From assembly GCF_003725795.1 (NCBI RefSeq), contig NZ_RBEE01000010.1:59691-123690 (forward strand): a DNA stretch of 64,000 nt, in the 5' to 3' direction. Positions 62,859 through 64,000 of the stretch are shown piece by piece; positions within the stretch are counted from its first letter, which is position 1; every line of letters begins with the position of its first letter. A program made the position numbers and the translations under genes. Source of the stretch: Pedobacter jejuensis. GTDB taxonomy: Bacteria > Bacteroidota > Bacteroidia > Sphingobacteriales > Sphingobacteriaceae. The notes under the pieces are model-generated. The model had not been told where the DNA came from, did not search any database, and saw only the letters and a list, made by a program, of their open reading frames with translations.

Positions 62859-63389
62859 ATATAATTGATAGACCAAAAACTTCTAAACTTTATTTTTAAA
62901 CTAGTGATTAATAAAGTGCTTTGGAATATAATAGGATAGAAGGTACTATTAGGAAATTATTTATTTCCTAATCTACGTCAATTAGTTAAAATCGAATTGG
63001 GCATTTTAGCTAGTATAACAACATTACTAGATATGGTACTAAGACAGCCGTTTAAAAAAGTGTGCATTTCTATAGCTAGCAAAAGAAGAGAATATCTGTC
63101 TCAAAAAACGAAGATATCCACCTCTATAGTATATTTTTCTTTCAGCTGTCAGTATCTTATGCGCTAGTCACCACAAAAGAAAAAATGTCTTACAAAACAA
63201 ATTTTAAGTTCAATAACTTAAGATGTAGTTTCTCATCAAATTTATATTTACTCATAAATAGTGAACCTCAAAAGTTTTTATTCAACTGTTGGATACACTT
63301 CAAAATCTCTCCCACAATAGCATTTCTGCATCTCTACCTCTATGTACTTAAAATTTAAAAAAACGGCTATAAAACGAATTTTTGGTAAA
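62859..63389. other. gene-free stretch between convergent genes
   Basis: About 530 bp holding repeat family 2 copy 4 (63096-63119) and AT-rich sequence. No terminator for the TIR-like gene is evident. Confidence 0.4.
63096..63119 (+). repeat. repeat family 2, copy 4
   Basis: CTGTCTCAAAAAACGAAGAT followed by ATCC. After a short variable part, TTCTTTCAGCTGTCAGT matches the sequence downstream of copy 2, so the unit is about 50 bp long. Confidence 0.5.
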
Positions 63390-64000
63390 TTAAATTAAAG
63401 ATTCGCCAAATTGTTTATCAAGAATTTTATTTCCATTCAAGTATCCTTCAAAAATTATAAATGAACCTGGAAATACCTTCACTCCATATTCGCCAATTTC
63501 AGTATCTAGATCTATACTTAGTATTATACCATTTGAATCTCTTTCTAAAAAGCGAAAACCTAAGACATCACCAAAACTATAAGCAATTAAATTTTGCCTA
63601 TCATTATTATTAGTAAAATAATTCGGCTGTTTTATATTTAAAAGAAAATTGGATCCTTTTGGTATTTTTATCGCAATACAATAATTTTTTCCCGCTTCGA
63701 TATTTTTCGTTGTCTCTGAAAGTAAATTTAAACCATATCTTGTTTGTGGAATAAATGCATATTCGTAGCGTTGTTTGATAAGTTTTTCGACTTTTGTGCA
63801 AAACGGTCCAACAGCGGCATCAATGTTTGGATGTTGCGAATCATATTCGCCGGGTGTTAATCCAATAAGATCAGTTGGTAAATGTAAATCATCACCGTGA
63901 GGTTTGATAAAATAAACGCTATCAATGGATAGTGATCCAATAAACAATCCTAGTTCAAATAACACATTGTCTCTAATTGCTTTTGGATATTCTGGCAATA
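63390..64000 (-). CDS. CAP12-type TIR-like protein, N-terminus cut by window edge
   Basis: The visible 200 or so residues start inside a TIR-like nucleotide-binding domain. AIRDNVLFELGLFIGSLSID and VYFIKPHGDDLHLPTDLIGL with TPGEYD match the C-terminal half of the domain also found in bacterial TIR-STING and Pycsar TIR effectors. The Glu in NVLFELGLF is the expected NADase glutamate. The remaining residues (about 80-202) form a beta-rich region (YCIAIKIPKGSNFLLNI, KVFPGSFIIFEGYL) that I do not recognise; it is not obviously STING or a cyclic-nucleotide-binding domain. The frame is open to the edge, so the start lies outside. NAD+ depletion during phage defence is a reasonable inference. Confidence 0.8.
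   Translation of the reverse strand, partial: LPEYPKAIRDNVLFELGLFIGSLSIDSVYFIKPHGDDLHLPTDLIGLTPGEYDSQHPNIDAAVGPFCTKVEKLIKQRYEYAFIPQTRYGLNLLSETTKNIEAGKNYCIAIKIPKGSNFLLNIKQPNYFTNNNDRQNLIAYSFGDVLGFRFLERDSNGIILSIDLDTEIGEYGVKVFPGSFIIFEGYLNGNKILDKQFGESLI

Noticed and set aside
1..64000. CRISPR arrays, rRNA, complete tRNA genes or intact transposases
   Set aside because: None was found on reading either strand. Repeats present are few and not regularly spaced.

Overview
The window looks like a chromosomal segment of a low-GC Bacteroidota, most likely family Sphingobacteriaceae (Pedobacter-like). The evidence is two loci built on SusC/SusD pairs, a hybrid two-component system (HTCS), a SusR-like triple-tyrosine regulator, lipoprotein SusD proteins, A-rich ribosome binding regions and a TTG/TAnnTTTG-type promoter. 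No tRNA, rRNA or CRISPR array is present. The genus is inferred, not shown.

Region 1 (1-12433, minus strand) is a compact polysaccharide utilisation locus (PUL1): SGNH esterase, triple-Y/LuxR regulator, SusC, SusD, GH30 and GH5 with a C-terminal CBM6-like module, followed by the start of a c-type cytochrome gene cut by the left edge. GH30 plus GH5 suggests a beta-glucan as substrate.

Region 2 (12434-16763) is accessory DNA. It holds a 23-nt tRNA-3'-end-like remnant, an HTH-only AraC protein, an aldo/keto reductase pseudogene, a mobile mystery protein A/B module (HTH protein plus Fic protein) with three related putative operators, and the first copy of a roughly 110-bp repeat with inverted termini.

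Region 3 (16764-47289, minus strand) is a large plant-glycan locus (PUL2): GH31 (truncated), GH97 and GH2; two tandem SusC/SusD pairs; an HTCS; a frameshifted second GH2, GH28 and GH26; a hypothetical gene; and GH9. A sequence containing AATGTT, usually with a second copy exactly 21 bp away, precedes four transcription units and is a good candidate HTCS binding site. The enzyme set fits xyloglucan or a mixed galactose-substituted hemicellulose.

Region 4 (47290-64000) is an accessory and signalling region: a decayed histidine kinase, a serine recombinase, the second repeat copy, a convergent beta-protein/sce7726 (PD-(D/E)XK nuclease-like) pair, a TraB/ChaN-like secreted protein, SnoaL-like and VOC proteins, a 1440-aa hybrid kinase, the third repeat copy, a PAS kinase, a three-helix membrane protein overlapped by a 39-codon proline-rich ORF with its own terminator, and the C-terminal part of a CAP12-type TIR-like protein at the right edge. 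A second short repeat (core TCTCAAAAAACGAAG) occurs four times here. The most promising little-described parts are the beta-protein/sce7726 module, the TIR-like protein with an unfamiliar C-terminal region, and the nested proline-rich ORF.
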